Below, piece after piece: positions 54,292-61,854 of a DNA stretch of 64,000 bases (the stretch's first letter is position 1; each line of letters opens with the position of its first letter). The DNA comes from Arthrobacter sp. Leaf337 (GTDB lineage Bacteria; Actinomycetota; Actinomycetes; Actinomycetales; Micrococcaceae). A model generated the notes under the pieces. That model had not been told where the DNA came from. It was given only the letters and a program-made list of their open reading frames with translations, and made no database searches. The position numbers and the translations under genes were made by a program. Location: positions 770,809-834,808 of the forward strand of contig NZ_LMPC01000012.1 of assembly GCF_001423745.1 (NCBI RefSeq), given 5' to 3'.

Positions 54292-54367
54292 GAGTTCCCT
54301 GCGAGCCCAATTGGTTCCCGGTTTCGTTCACTGCCGCTATCCCTTTGACGAGTAAAAGGAACTGTTG

Positions 54368-54775
54368 ATGACTGTGCCACCACCGACGAGCGATGACCTG
54401 CCCCTAAATTCCGATATGCCGACTCCGGGCCACAGTGTTGTCGCAGGGATCTTCTATACCTCCGGCCGCTGGTCGGTTAAGGCGGGTCATGAGGAGGCAT
54501 TCGCACGGGCGTTTGCGGAATCGGGGGTAAAGGATGTGGATCCTCCAATTCGTGGCCTTCTTCAGCGTCCACGGCTACTTCGCGATCTCAATCAGCCCCG
54601 GAGCTATCTCAGCTACGCGGTGTGGGAGAGCCGGGAAGCGATCGAGGAGTTCAGGTCACGGCCGGATTTCCCGGCAATGATCGCAGCGATGAAAGAACAT
54701 CTGGATGACATGCAAATCTCCACACTAGAACTGGTTCTGGGTCAGGAACTGACGGCCATAGGGCTGGATTCCTAA
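54368..54775 (+). CDS. Antibiotic biosynthesis monooxygenase-domain protein
   Basis: 135 residues from ATG 54368 (AAAAGGA 8 bases upstream; a TTG one codon earlier is less likely). A ferredoxin-like ABM domain runs from about 25 to 125: GRWSVKAGHEEAFARAF and SYLSYAVWESREAIEEFRSR. Family members oxidise quinol-type compounds or degrade heme without a cofactor. The first 20 residues are Pro-rich. Probably co-transcribed with the cupin. Confidence 0.75.
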   Translation: MTVPPPTSDDLPLNSDMPTPGHSVVAGIFYTSGRWSVKAGHEEAFARAFAESGVKDVDPPIRGLLQRPRLLRDLNQPRSYLSYAVWESREAIEEFRSRPDFPAMIAAMKEHLDDMQISTLELVLGQELTAIGLDS

Positions 54776-55063
54776 CAACTGCGGGTGTAGTCCGCTCCTG
54801 ACTGAGTCCGACGAACGTCGGAAGATCTGCCGGTGCATAAGCCCCCGGCGTAAGCGCAGGTTTTACCCACTTGCGGCGCATGTGGCTGAAGAGGTTCCCA
54901 GTTTCTCCACACTTTGGAGAAACTCCGCATGGTTCCTGTTAGCTTCGAAGTACCGGGGGGTTTGGCTGCTAATGCGGTGTTTCCGCGAGCTGGCATATGT
55001 TGGCGGTGCTTGATCTTCCGGGTTTTTCGTCCTCACTCCACTTCCATCGAAGGTCTCAAACCC
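54776..55063 (+). other. Leader region of the surface-protein operon
   Basis: About 290 bases without a gene. It contains hairpins CCGACG/CGTCGG (about 54809-54822) and GTTTCTCCA/TGGAGAAAC (54901-54923). I looked for the conserved core of a cyclic-di-GMP riboswitch and did not find it. Confidence 0.45.
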
Positions 55064-55579
55064 ATGCGTAGTTTTTCCCGTGTATCACTTGTTGCCGTAG
55101 CTTCCGCGGCGCTGATCGGTTCCTTGGCTCTGCCTGCTTCGGCGGCCGACACGACAGCGACCGTCGAGGTTCCGGTCGGTTCCCTTTCCATCTCAGCTCC
55201 GGTCGGCGCGGACCTCGCCACGATCACGCCCGGGAGTAGCGCGTCCGCGACGCTGACCGGTGTGGAGGTCATCGACACCCGCGCCGGCGAGGCCGGGTGG
55301 GCCGCCCAGGTTGTTCTGTCCGATTTCGTGGGAGCCACCCCGAGCAACGTCATCCCGGCGACCGCGGCTGTTTACACTCCGGCAGTGGCTGTTCCGACCG
55401 GAACTGTCACCGTGGACGGGACCACCCAGTCGGACCTGTCCACCCCTAAGACCGTGCAGGCTGCCACGGCCGTGACAGGGAACAACACCGCGACCTGGGA
55501 TGCGAACCTGAGCGTCACCGCCCCGGCAGATGCCCTGGCCGACGTCTACACGGCAACGCTGACCCACTCGGTCCTCTAA
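55064..55579 (+). CDS. Secreted WxL-like domain protein
   Basis: 171 residues. An Ala-rich Sec signal (LVAVASAALIGSLALPASAA) is followed by a beta-rich domain whose layout, AGEAGWAAQVVLSDF in the middle and VYTATLTHSVL at the end, matches WxL domains, which bind peptidoglycan non-covalently. AAGG precedes the ATG. Together with the DUF916 gene 112 bases downstream it forms the WxL-DUF916 pair known from Gram-positive surface complexes, unusual in Actinobacteria. Confidence 0.75.
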   Translation: MRSFSRVSLVAVASAALIGSLALPASAADTTATVEVPVGSLSISAPVGADLATITPGSSASATLTGVEVIDTRAGEAGWAAQVVLSDFVGATPSNVIPATAAVYTPAVAVPTGTVTVDGTTQSDLSTPKTVQAATAVTGNNTATWDANLSVTAPADALADVYTATLTHSVL

Positions 55580-55691
55580 AGCCTTCAGGCACGCGCCACG
55601 GTTCAGGGTGCCGCCGGAACGACGCTCCGGCGGCACCCTGAACGGATCCCCGACCCGCTCCACTTCCGCCGAATAAACCGAGGTTCCCGTT

Positions 55692-56744
55692 TTGCGTTTC
55701 CTGTCGACACTGTTCGTGATGATCCTGCTTTCCATTTCAGCTTCGGTTTCCGCCGTGGCAGCGGAACCGGCGCCTGGTGGCATCGGCATCCGGCTGTTGG
55801 ATATCCCGGCGAGCACCAAGGACGATCCCCGTGCACGGACCTACATCATTGACCGCCTTGCACCGGGCAGCGAGATTAATCGTCGCGTCCAAGTCGAGAA
55901 CAACACCGGCGCCGCGCAGACGATCCGCCTCTATGCCGGTGCCGCGCACATTGACGGTGGGTCTTTCATCGGGGAGGACGCCGGAGCACACAACGACCTC
56001 ACTACCTGGACTGTTGTGGGCCGGCCGCAAATCGACCTGCCCGCCGGAGGCACGGCGGAGGTTCCTGTGACCATCAAGGTCCCTTCCGACGCCCCGGAAA
56101 GCGAACAGTACGGCGCCGTATGGGCGGAAGTGCGCAGCGCAGCCGACAAAGCCGGCGTCGTGCAGGCCAACCGCGTCGGGATCCGCATCTACCTCTCCGT
56201 CGGGCCGGGCAACGGCAGACCGGCTGACTTCAGCATCACCTCTTTGAGCCCCTCGCGGGACCAGCAGGGGAACCCGCAACTCAGCGCGCTGGTGACCAAT
56301 ACAGGCGGACGGGCGCTGGACGTCACCGGCGACTTGCGGCTGACGGCGGGGCCCGGAGGGCTATCCGCCGGACCCTTCGGCATCCAGAACGCTACGACTA
56401 TCGCCCCGGGAACATCCCGGAATGTTATCTTCACGCTCCCCCAGGAACTGCCCAACGGGCCATGGACAGCCAGGATCACGCTGAAAAGCGGTCTGCTGGA
56501 ACGGGAGGCATCGGCCTCTGTCACATTCCCCGACGCCGGCCCCGGCGAAGCCGTGGCCCCGGCAGCGGACGGAGCATTTCCCTGGCTCGTCCCGGCAATC
56601 GTCGTCGCAGCGCTGCTCGCCGCGGCGCTCCTGACATCGTTCCTCCTCCGCCGGCGCCGCCGGCGCCTGTCCGGCCCGGGGATGGCTGCTTCGGCTGCCG
56701 GAAAACGTGCCCCTGGCCGCCGGAGCGCCGATGTCACACGGTAA
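55692..56744 (+). CDS. DUF916-type WxL-interacting protein, membrane-anchored
   Basis: 350 residues from the TTG at 55692 (GAGG eight bases upstream). A signal peptide is followed by a first immunoglobulin-like domain with IGIRLLDIPAS, AGAAHIDGGSFIGED and NDLTTWTVV, and a second from about 170. A membrane helix (WLVPAIVVAALLAAALLTSFLL) and an Arg-rich cytosolic tail end the protein. DUF916 proteins bind both WxL proteins and the cell wall. It overlaps the EAL gene by 14 bases. Confidence 0.8.
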   Translation: MRFLSTLFVMILLSISASVSAVAAEPAPGGIGIRLLDIPASTKDDPRARTYIIDRLAPGSEINRRVQVENNTGAAQTIRLYAGAAHIDGGSFIGEDAGAHNDLTTWTVVGRPQIDLPAGGTAEVPVTIKVPSDAPESEQYGAVWAEVRSAADKAGVVQANRVGIRIYLSVGPGNGRPADFSITSLSPSRDQQGNPQLSALVTNTGGRALDVTGDLRLTAGPGGLSAGPFGIQNATTIAPGTSRNVIFTLPQELPNGPWTARITLKSGLLEREASASVTFPDAGPGEAVAPAADGAFPWLVPAIVVAALLAAALLTSFLLRRRRRRLSGPGMAASAAGKRAPGRRSADVTR

Positions 56745-58347
56745 GCCGCCTGCCGGTCCGGCTCCGCGACATGCATCCGACGGCGCCGGGCCGGGCAGTC
56801 CCGCCCCTGTGGCGGCCGCCCCACCGGGGCAGCTTCCCGGTGATGCCGCATTCCGTCTGTCGTTGTTTGCCCCCGAGCTGGGCTTCCATGACACAGCGGC
56901 CGGCCATACCGGAGGCCGGGCCGTCGTTATTGGTGTGCTCGCGGTCCAGGCAGTGTTGGCCCTGGGCGCCGGGGCTGCCGTGCTGCTGCTGCAGCCGGGA
57001 CAGTCCACCCTTTCAGGGCTGCACCTCCTGGTGGGATCACTGATCGTGATCCTGGCATCCGCCATCGTCATTGGTCTCATGAGGTTCGTCAGGGCTCGCC
57101 GTCGGGAGAGGAGCCGGGCACGGGGTGCCGCCGAGCTGATCGACACTGTATTGTGCACGAGCAGGGAGTGGCTGTGGGCGGTCGATGATCTGGGCTACTT
57201 CACCTTTTCCAGTCGCGCGAGCGGAGTGTTGTTCGGTTTTGAAGCCTCGGAACTGATCGGCAGGCACTGCAGGATGGTCATAGAGGCGGAGGATCTTGTC
57301 CGGGCCCGGGAATCCGTGCAGTCCTCGAAGGATGCTGAAACGTCCGTCTGGGCGGGTGTGGTCGTCCGGTGCCGCCACCGGGACGGGAGCACCGTCTGGA
57401 TGGAATCCTCGGGCAGGACCAGACCTCCGGCGGCCGGACAACGGGGCGGAGTCCAGGGCACCAGCCGGCTCCTCGCGCCCAGGACAGCAGCGGAGTCCGC
57501 GGCCGATCACAGCAGGGCCCGCATCCGGGAAGTCATCGACGGGCAGCTTATTATGACGGCATTTCAGCCCATCCACGATCTGCGGTCCGGGAGGGTTATC
57601 GGCGTTGAGGCCTTGTCGCGTTTCGTCAGCGACGACGGGGCCGCCGCGGACTACTGGTTCGATAAGGCCGCGGCCGTCGGGATGGGCACGCAGCTCGAAT
57701 TCGCGGCGCTGGAAGCCGCGCTCGTGGCGGCGCGCACCCTGCCTGCCAACATGTATCTGGCGTTGAACCTGTCCCCGGCCACGTGCCTGGACCCGAGGCT
57801 GCGCAGTTTACTGGCCCTCTCGCCCGTTCCCACGGACCGGATCGTCCTGGAACTGACCGAGCATCTTGAAGTGGAGGATTACGGCCGCCTGACAAGGGAA
57901 CTGAAGTCCCTGCGGATGCGCGGACTCCGCCTCGCCGTAGACGATGCCGGTTCAGGGTTCGCTTCCATGCGCCACATACTCCACCTCCGACCCGAGATCA
58001 TCAAGCTCGACCGCAGCCTCATCGCCGGCATCCACGACGACATCGGCCAGCATGCGCTCGGTGCGGCCATGGTTGAATTCGCCCGCCGGATCGGGGCGAC
58101 CATTGTTGCCGAAGGCATCGAAACTGCTGCCGAACTTGCTGCCGTCAGCGGACTGGGCATGACGGCCGGGCAGGGATATTTCCTGGGAAGGCCCACCGTT
58201 CAGCCCGAGGAATGGGGCAAATGGTCTTCCGGGCCCGAAGGGTGGCACACAGGCGGAGGAGCGGCCCCCCGCTCCTCCGACGTCGTCGACAGAGGCCATG
58301 TTCCCTCACCCGTTCACCCGCCTCAAGACCGGACACGTCCGACATGA
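56731..58347 (+). CDS. Membrane PAS-EAL cyclic-di-GMP phosphodiesterase
   Basis: 538 residues from ATG 56731 (GGAG five bases upstream). Two membrane helices near 65-95 and 100-122 are followed by a PAS sensor domain (about 135-245, WLWAVDDLGYFTFSSRASG) and an EAL domain (about 265-500). The EAL active site is complete: VEALSRF, LNLSP, LELTEH, AVDDAGSGFASM, KLDRSLI and AEGIET, so cyclic-di-GMP hydrolysis is expected. No GGDEF domain is present. It is coupled to DUF916 by overlap. Confidence 0.88.
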   Translation: MSHGKPPAGPAPRHASDGAGPGSPAPVAAAPPGQLPGDAAFRLSLFAPELGFHDTAAGHTGGRAVVIGVLAVQAVLALGAGAAVLLLQPGQSTLSGLHLLVGSLIVILASAIVIGLMRFVRARRRERSRARGAAELIDTVLCTSREWLWAVDDLGYFTFSSRASGVLFGFEASELIGRHCRMVIEAEDLVRARESVQSSKDAETSVWAGVVVRCRHRDGSTVWMESSGRTRPPAAGQRGGVQGTSRLLAPRTAAESAADHSRARIREVIDGQLIMTAFQPIHDLRSGRVIGVEALSRFVSDDGAAADYWFDKAAAVGMGTQLEFAALEAALVAARTLPANMYLALNLSPATCLDPRLRSLLALSPVPTDRIVLELTEHLEVEDYGRLTRELKSLRMRGLRLAVDDAGSGFASMRHILHLRPEIIKLDRSLIAGIHDDIGQHALGAAMVEFARRIGATIVAEGIETAAELAAVSGLGMTAGQGYFLGRPTVQPEEWGKWSSGPEGWHTGGGAAPRSSDVVDRGHVPSPVHPPQDRTRPT

Positions 58348-58509
58348 CCGTAAAGGCACCCCCGGGCCGCCACCTCATCGACACCTCCAGTGATATCCCC
58401 GGCACGGGGTTACCTGAGCCGTTCCCCGGGCCCGCGAACGTGACTGTGTGGATCCCGGCCTCCCGGCTAGTATCAACCCCGGTTCCTCCAACGAGAAAGA
58501 TCTTTTATT

Positions 58510-58647
58510 GTGGATTTCACCCGCTATGTCACCTGCCTTGGGATTTTTCTCTTCGCGTCGCTGGGGATCATGATCAGCGCAGGCCTGATTCTGCGCCAAC
58601 GCGCCGCTTCGAGGGCCAAGGCCCGCGCCAGGAACGGCGGGGAGTAA
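58510..58647 (+). CDS. 45-residue single-helix membrane protein
   Basis: GTG at 58510 with GAGAAAGA upstream. VDFTRYVTCLGIFLFASLG continues to a helix of about 25 residues, then a basic Arg/Ala tail ending NGGE. Below the usual ORF cut-off. Seven bases separate it from the next small gene. Confidence 0.5.
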   Translation: MDFTRYVTCLGIFLFASLGIMISAGLILRQRAASRAKARARNGGE

Positions 58648-58653
58648 CGGACC

Positions 58654-58773
58654 ATGCCCTACATTGACATCAATCCTCACCGTGCGCGGCCGAAATGGCG
58701 GGCATACGCCCTTCTGGGAGTGCTTTTGATCCTCACCACTATCGTGGTTATCGCGGCGCTGTCCGCCGGATAG
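58654..58773 (+). CDS. 39-residue single-helix membrane protein
   Basis: ATG at 58654 with GGGGAG upstream. PYIDINPHRARPKWRAY precedes a helix ALLGVLLILTTIVVIAAL. A basic cytosolic start fits insertion with the C-terminus outside. No family recognised. Together with the preceding gene it could be a subunit of the signalling or surface complex. Confidence 0.5.
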   Translation: MPYIDINPHRARPKWRAYALLGVLLILTTIVVIAALSAG

Positions 58774-58948
58774 TGTTGACGTGCGCTACGGGCGCAGGAA
58801 TCCGCGGGCGGTCCGCCGTCATTACGGATTCTGACCGGGCGCCGCGGCCGTGACAAGCCGTTTCCCTTCCTCTCAAGGAAGCCACAGGGTTTCCGCAGGA
58901 TCTACCTGTCGCGGCCAATTTAGGTATCCGGGCCCGTAGCCTTAGCAC

Positions 58949-59440
58949 ATGTCCAGTCCAGCGGCCGATGCCGGCGCCCCAGGAGTGACCCGAGCCGGTA
59001 CAGGGTCGCCCGTCGGGCAGCAGCCGGCGATGCTGCTGCGCGGGGCGGAGGACCTTCCCTGGCTGGACCTGGCGGTTCTTGCCGAGCTGGAAGAAGATCT
59101 GGGCAGCCCGGACATTGCATGGAATTTCGCGCAGGATTACATCCGGATCTGGCGACGGCGCCGGGATGCCCTCGCGGCGGGCCTGGAGAGAGGTGAACGG
59201 TCAGCGGCGCTGGACGCGGTCATCAGCCTCCGGATATCGGCGGCCATGATCGGGGGGCTGCGGCTGGCACATCTCGCACAGACGCTGCACGCCCTCATAC
59301 AGGAAGGGGACCTGGAGCGATGCGTGTCGCTCCTTCCCCGCGTCGATGACTACGGAACCGCCACCGTCCACGAAATCCAGCACAAGTACCTGGCGAGGGC
59401 AGAACAAAGCCAAGCGCCGGCGCCGTTCAGCGCTTCATGA
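58949..59440 (+). CDS. Hpt-like four-helix protein without the phospho-histidine
   Basis: 163 residues. Helices from about 45 to 150 have the Hpt pattern (LAVLAELEEDLGSPDIAWNF, then RDALAAGLERGERSA). At the phosphotransfer site the usual AHxLKGSSxxxG is replaced by AVISLRISAAMIGG, so the His and Lys are lost. It probably cannot carry phosphate and may act by binding a receiver domain. It overlaps the convergent response-regulator gene by six bases at the 3' end. Confidence 0.65.
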   Translation: MSSPAADAGAPGVTRAGTGSPVGQQPAMLLRGAEDLPWLDLAVLAELEEDLGSPDIAWNFAQDYIRIWRRRRDALAAGLERGERSAALDAVISLRISAAMIGGLRLAHLAQTLHALIQEGDLERCVSLLPRVDDYGTATVHEIQHKYLARAEQSQAPAPFSAS

Positions 59441-60226
59441 CAGCCCGTCCGCGCGTTCTGCCCGGTCCGGCGCCAGCCGGTAGCCGACGCCGCGGACGGT
59501 TTGCAGCCACCGCGGCGATTCCGGGTCTTCGCGGAGCTTTCGGCGCAGATTCCCGATGTGCACTTCAACGGCCCGCTGGTCGGAATCGCTGATGTAGGTG
59601 TCCGTGCTGTAGAAATCGCCCCGGACCACGCGCACCAGCTCTGTCCTGGAGCGCACCGCTCCGGCGGCACGGAGAAGGTCTTGAAGGAGGTCGAACTCGC
59701 TTCGCGTGAGTTCCAGGGCTTCTCCTGCGAGTGCAGCGGTGCGGCTCCTGGAGTTCAGCGAGAGCCCGTTGTGCTGCAGGAGGGCCTCATCCGGCTTCTG
59801 CGTTGCGTGTGAACGTGCCGGTACCTCTACGGGCGGTTCGGGTCTGGTTGGCTGGTGCCGGGGACGGCGCATCATGGCTCCGATCCTGGCCCGTACTTCC
59901 CGGGGGCGGAAAGGCTTTGTGACGTAGTCGTCCGCCCCGGCGTGCAACGCCGTCAGCAGGTCCGGTTCCTCGGTTCTGCCGGTGAGCATCATGACGTAGG
60001 CGTTGCTGAACTGCCGGATCCGCCGAAGAACTTCGAAGCCGTCTATGTCCGGAAGGCCAACATCCAGGGTCACGACGTTGGCCTGCGTGTTCCTGACAAC
60101 TTCCACGCCCTCACGGCCGCCTGAGGCGGTATGCACCTCGAAACCGGCCTGGATGAGTACGGCCTGTAAAAGGTTCCGCATGTCGTCGTCGTCTTCTATG
60201 ACAACAGCCACGCCCAAGTCGCTCAT
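59435..60226 (-). CDS. OmpR/PhoB-type response regulator
   Basis: 263 residues from the ATG at 60226 (GGGGGG upstream). Receiver domain (1-118) with acidic VIEDDDD, phospho-Asp in VTLDVGLPDIDGF and Lys in VTKPFRPREV. A Pro-rich linker leads to a winged-helix DNA-binding domain (about 160-258) with LTRSEFDLLQDLLRAAG and the wing VRGVGYRLAP. No histidine kinase is near; the Hpt-like protein is the only partner candidate in the window. Confidence 0.92.
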   Translation of the reverse strand: MSDLGVAVVIEDDDDMRNLLQAVLIQAGFEVHTASGGREGVEVVRNTQANVVTLDVGLPDIDGFEVLRRIRQFSNAYVMMLTGRTEEPDLLTALHAGADDYVTKPFRPREVRARIGAMMRRPRHQPTRPEPPVEVPARSHATQKPDEALLQHNGLSLNSRSRTAALAGEALELTRSEFDLLQDLLRAAGAVRSRTELVRVVRGDFYSTDTYISDSDQRAVEVHIGNLRRKLREDPESPRWLQTVRGVGYRLAPDRAERADGLS

Positions 60227-60667
60227 GGCCCCCCCCACTTTTACCTGGTGAACTTCCCCGTATCAGCCCAGCACCGACACGGAATCCACCCTCGTTCCCA
60301 AGTTACAACGGAAAGCCTGCTTTGCATAACCTCCATTCCAACCATAAATGAATGTAATTCAGTTACTTTTCGAGTTTCGAAGGGAAATAATGCGAGAAGG
60401 GCTCAGCGCGCACGGTTATTCGATACACGGAATCCTGCATCTCAACGAACTTTGCCCAGTTTGTGTACGCGTAAAGACCTGTATCACAGAGCGAAGATCT
60501 GATCCGCCACTCTCACATACCCACTGCATTCTGTGACATTTGTGAGCAGATTAATATTTTGTCAATTTTTAGTGACTGAGGCATAAAGTTGGGTTATTCG
60601 CGTTTAGTGTGTGCATCGGTCCGGGGTTCCAGTCGGACGCGATGGCGGGGGCAGGGGGCGGGGGAGC
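60227..60667. other. AT-richer divergent intergenic region
   Basis: About 440 bases, clearly lower in GC than its surroundings, between the divergent regulator and the STAS-like gene. It holds a plausible promoter (60559-60587). A 49-codon frame at 60390-60536 with AAGGGA in front (MREGLSAHGYSIHGIL) is possible but unsupported. Confidence 0.55.
60559..60587 (+). promoter_or_regulatory. Promoter of the STAS-like gene
   Basis: TTGTCA (60559-60564) and CATAAA (60582-60587) are 17 bases apart, about 80 bases upstream of the start at 60668. Confidence 0.55.
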
Positions 60668-61042
60668 ATGGCAACGGTACCGATCGGGGCTACTGAGGCG
60701 ACGCTCGAACTGACGGGTGGAATACTCCATCTGCGGTGGGCACAGGGTCAGTTCATCGACGAAGAAGAGGCCCGTGCAGCGGTGGCAGCGGCGGAGAAAA
60801 TGTGCGGAACCCGCCGCTATCCCATGCTGGTCACCTTGGCCGCGCCCGTTTGGCTGAGCTGCAAGGCGCGGAGGATTCTTACCCTTCCCGGACCGGCCGA
60901 CCGGATTGCCATTGTGGGGTCATCTCCGGTTGATGCTGTGATGGCCAGGTTTTTCCTGACCGGCAAAGCCTTGGCCTGCCCGGCGCGGTTCTTTACCTCG
61001 GCTGGCAAAGCCGTGGCCTGGCTTAGGGACGTGCCCCAGTGA
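60668..61042 (+). CDS. STAS/SpoIIAA-like protein (DUF7793 type)
   Basis: 124 residues from ATG 60668 with GGGGGAG upstream. The start TEATLELTGGILHLRWAQGQ, the central RYPMLVTLAAPVWLSCKA and the end RFFTSAGKAVAWLRD match small actinobacterial STAS-like proteins. In that position a SpoIIAA-type anti-anti-sigma factor has a phosphorylated Ser; here a Ser lies in WLSCKA. A regulatory protein-binding role is inferred. Confidence 0.7.
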   Translation: MATVPIGATEATLELTGGILHLRWAQGQFIDEEEARAAVAAAEKMCGTRRYPMLVTLAAPVWLSCKARRILTLPGPADRIAIVGSSPVDAVMARFFLTGKALACPARFFTSAGKAVAWLRDVPQ

Positions 61043-61113
61043 GGCAATCTCCCGGATTGTTCGCTTTGTTGATGGGGGTCGAGGGATGAGTGGGAGGACA
61101 GGGGTGAGGGTGC

Positions 61114-61329
61114 ATGGCCGGTAACGAACCTGACCAGCCTGAAAATGAAGTGCTCAAGGACTTGGTGGGGCAACTTGATGCAGTGCTCGATCGTGTGGGC
61201 CCTGCCCTGCGGGGCCGTCCACTGTTTGTTGTCGAAAAGGTACTGGCCCGCGAGCTGCGCCGGTGCATTCCGGCTGCCCGTTTCGGCGCGGACGATATAA
61301 GGCGGTGGTCAGGAGAAAATTCCAGCTGA
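61114..61329 (+). CDS. 71-residue hypothetical protein
   Basis: ATG 61114 with GGTGAGGG upstream. Mostly helical, charged: EVLKDLVGQLDAVLDRVGPA and VVEKVLARELRRC. No family recognised. It follows the STAS-like gene by 71 bases on the same strand and may be its partner. Confidence 0.5.
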   Translation: MAGNEPDQPENEVLKDLVGQLDAVLDRVGPALRGRPLFVVEKVLARELRRCIPAARFGADDIRRWSGENSS

Positions 61330-61854
61330 CGCTACCCGGGTCTTGATCCCACGGGGGTTCATCCACATTGGCCGGCAGTATCGGCCTGGTACTCAGCCCG
61401 CGTAGGCGCAGCGGATTGTTCACCTCCGTGTGCTGTCCGGTGCGTTGACGAGTGAGCAAATCCGTGCGGGGGACTCGGGAACAGTTTCTGGGAGTGTTTT
61501 CGTGCCAGGAACTCCCTGCGCCGGACCGTCTGCGTGCGTTTCGGGTTGTGAGCCTTGGATTTTGTCCCGGTCGTCGATTTCCCACGTTCGCTGTGCCGCG
61601 TTGTAGATCAACCAGTAGGCGCGGGCCGGGCTCCGCACCGCCGCTCGGATGCTGACTCGGACGCGGTGTCCGTGCGCCGGGGGCCGGAATCCTGGGCTGC
61701 TTTTGTGCACGATTGGCCTCCTGACCGGAACGGCCATGGTCCCGGAAATCGGCCGGGGTATTGCCTTCTTCTGACGATGACATGCCTGGGATCCTGGAGG
61801 TAGAGCCTTTTGACCCTCGTGGCATGCCAGCCAGAAATTCACCGGCCGGAGCGG
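61330..61854. other. Stretch without a convincing gene
   Basis: About 525 bases between a short plus-strand gene and the end of the PAS-GGDEF-EAL gene. A minus-strand frame (61420-61842) includes a protein-like patch, ARAYWLIYNAAQRTWEIDD, but it lacks a ribosome site and a family, so I leave it open. Confidence 0.5.

Noticed and set aside
54776..55063. Possible cyclic-di-GMP riboswitch ahead of the WxL gene
   Set aside because: Expected from context, but the conserved GEMM core was not found.
58212..58667. 151-codon frame after the EAL gene
   Set aside because: It runs out of frame with the EAL gene and the two small membrane genes, which both have ribosome sites; composition is not protein-like.
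61420..61842. 140-codon minus frame before the GGDEF-EAL gene end
   Set aside because: A short patch looks protein-like, but there is no ribosome site, no family and a competing plus frame; left as unassigned.
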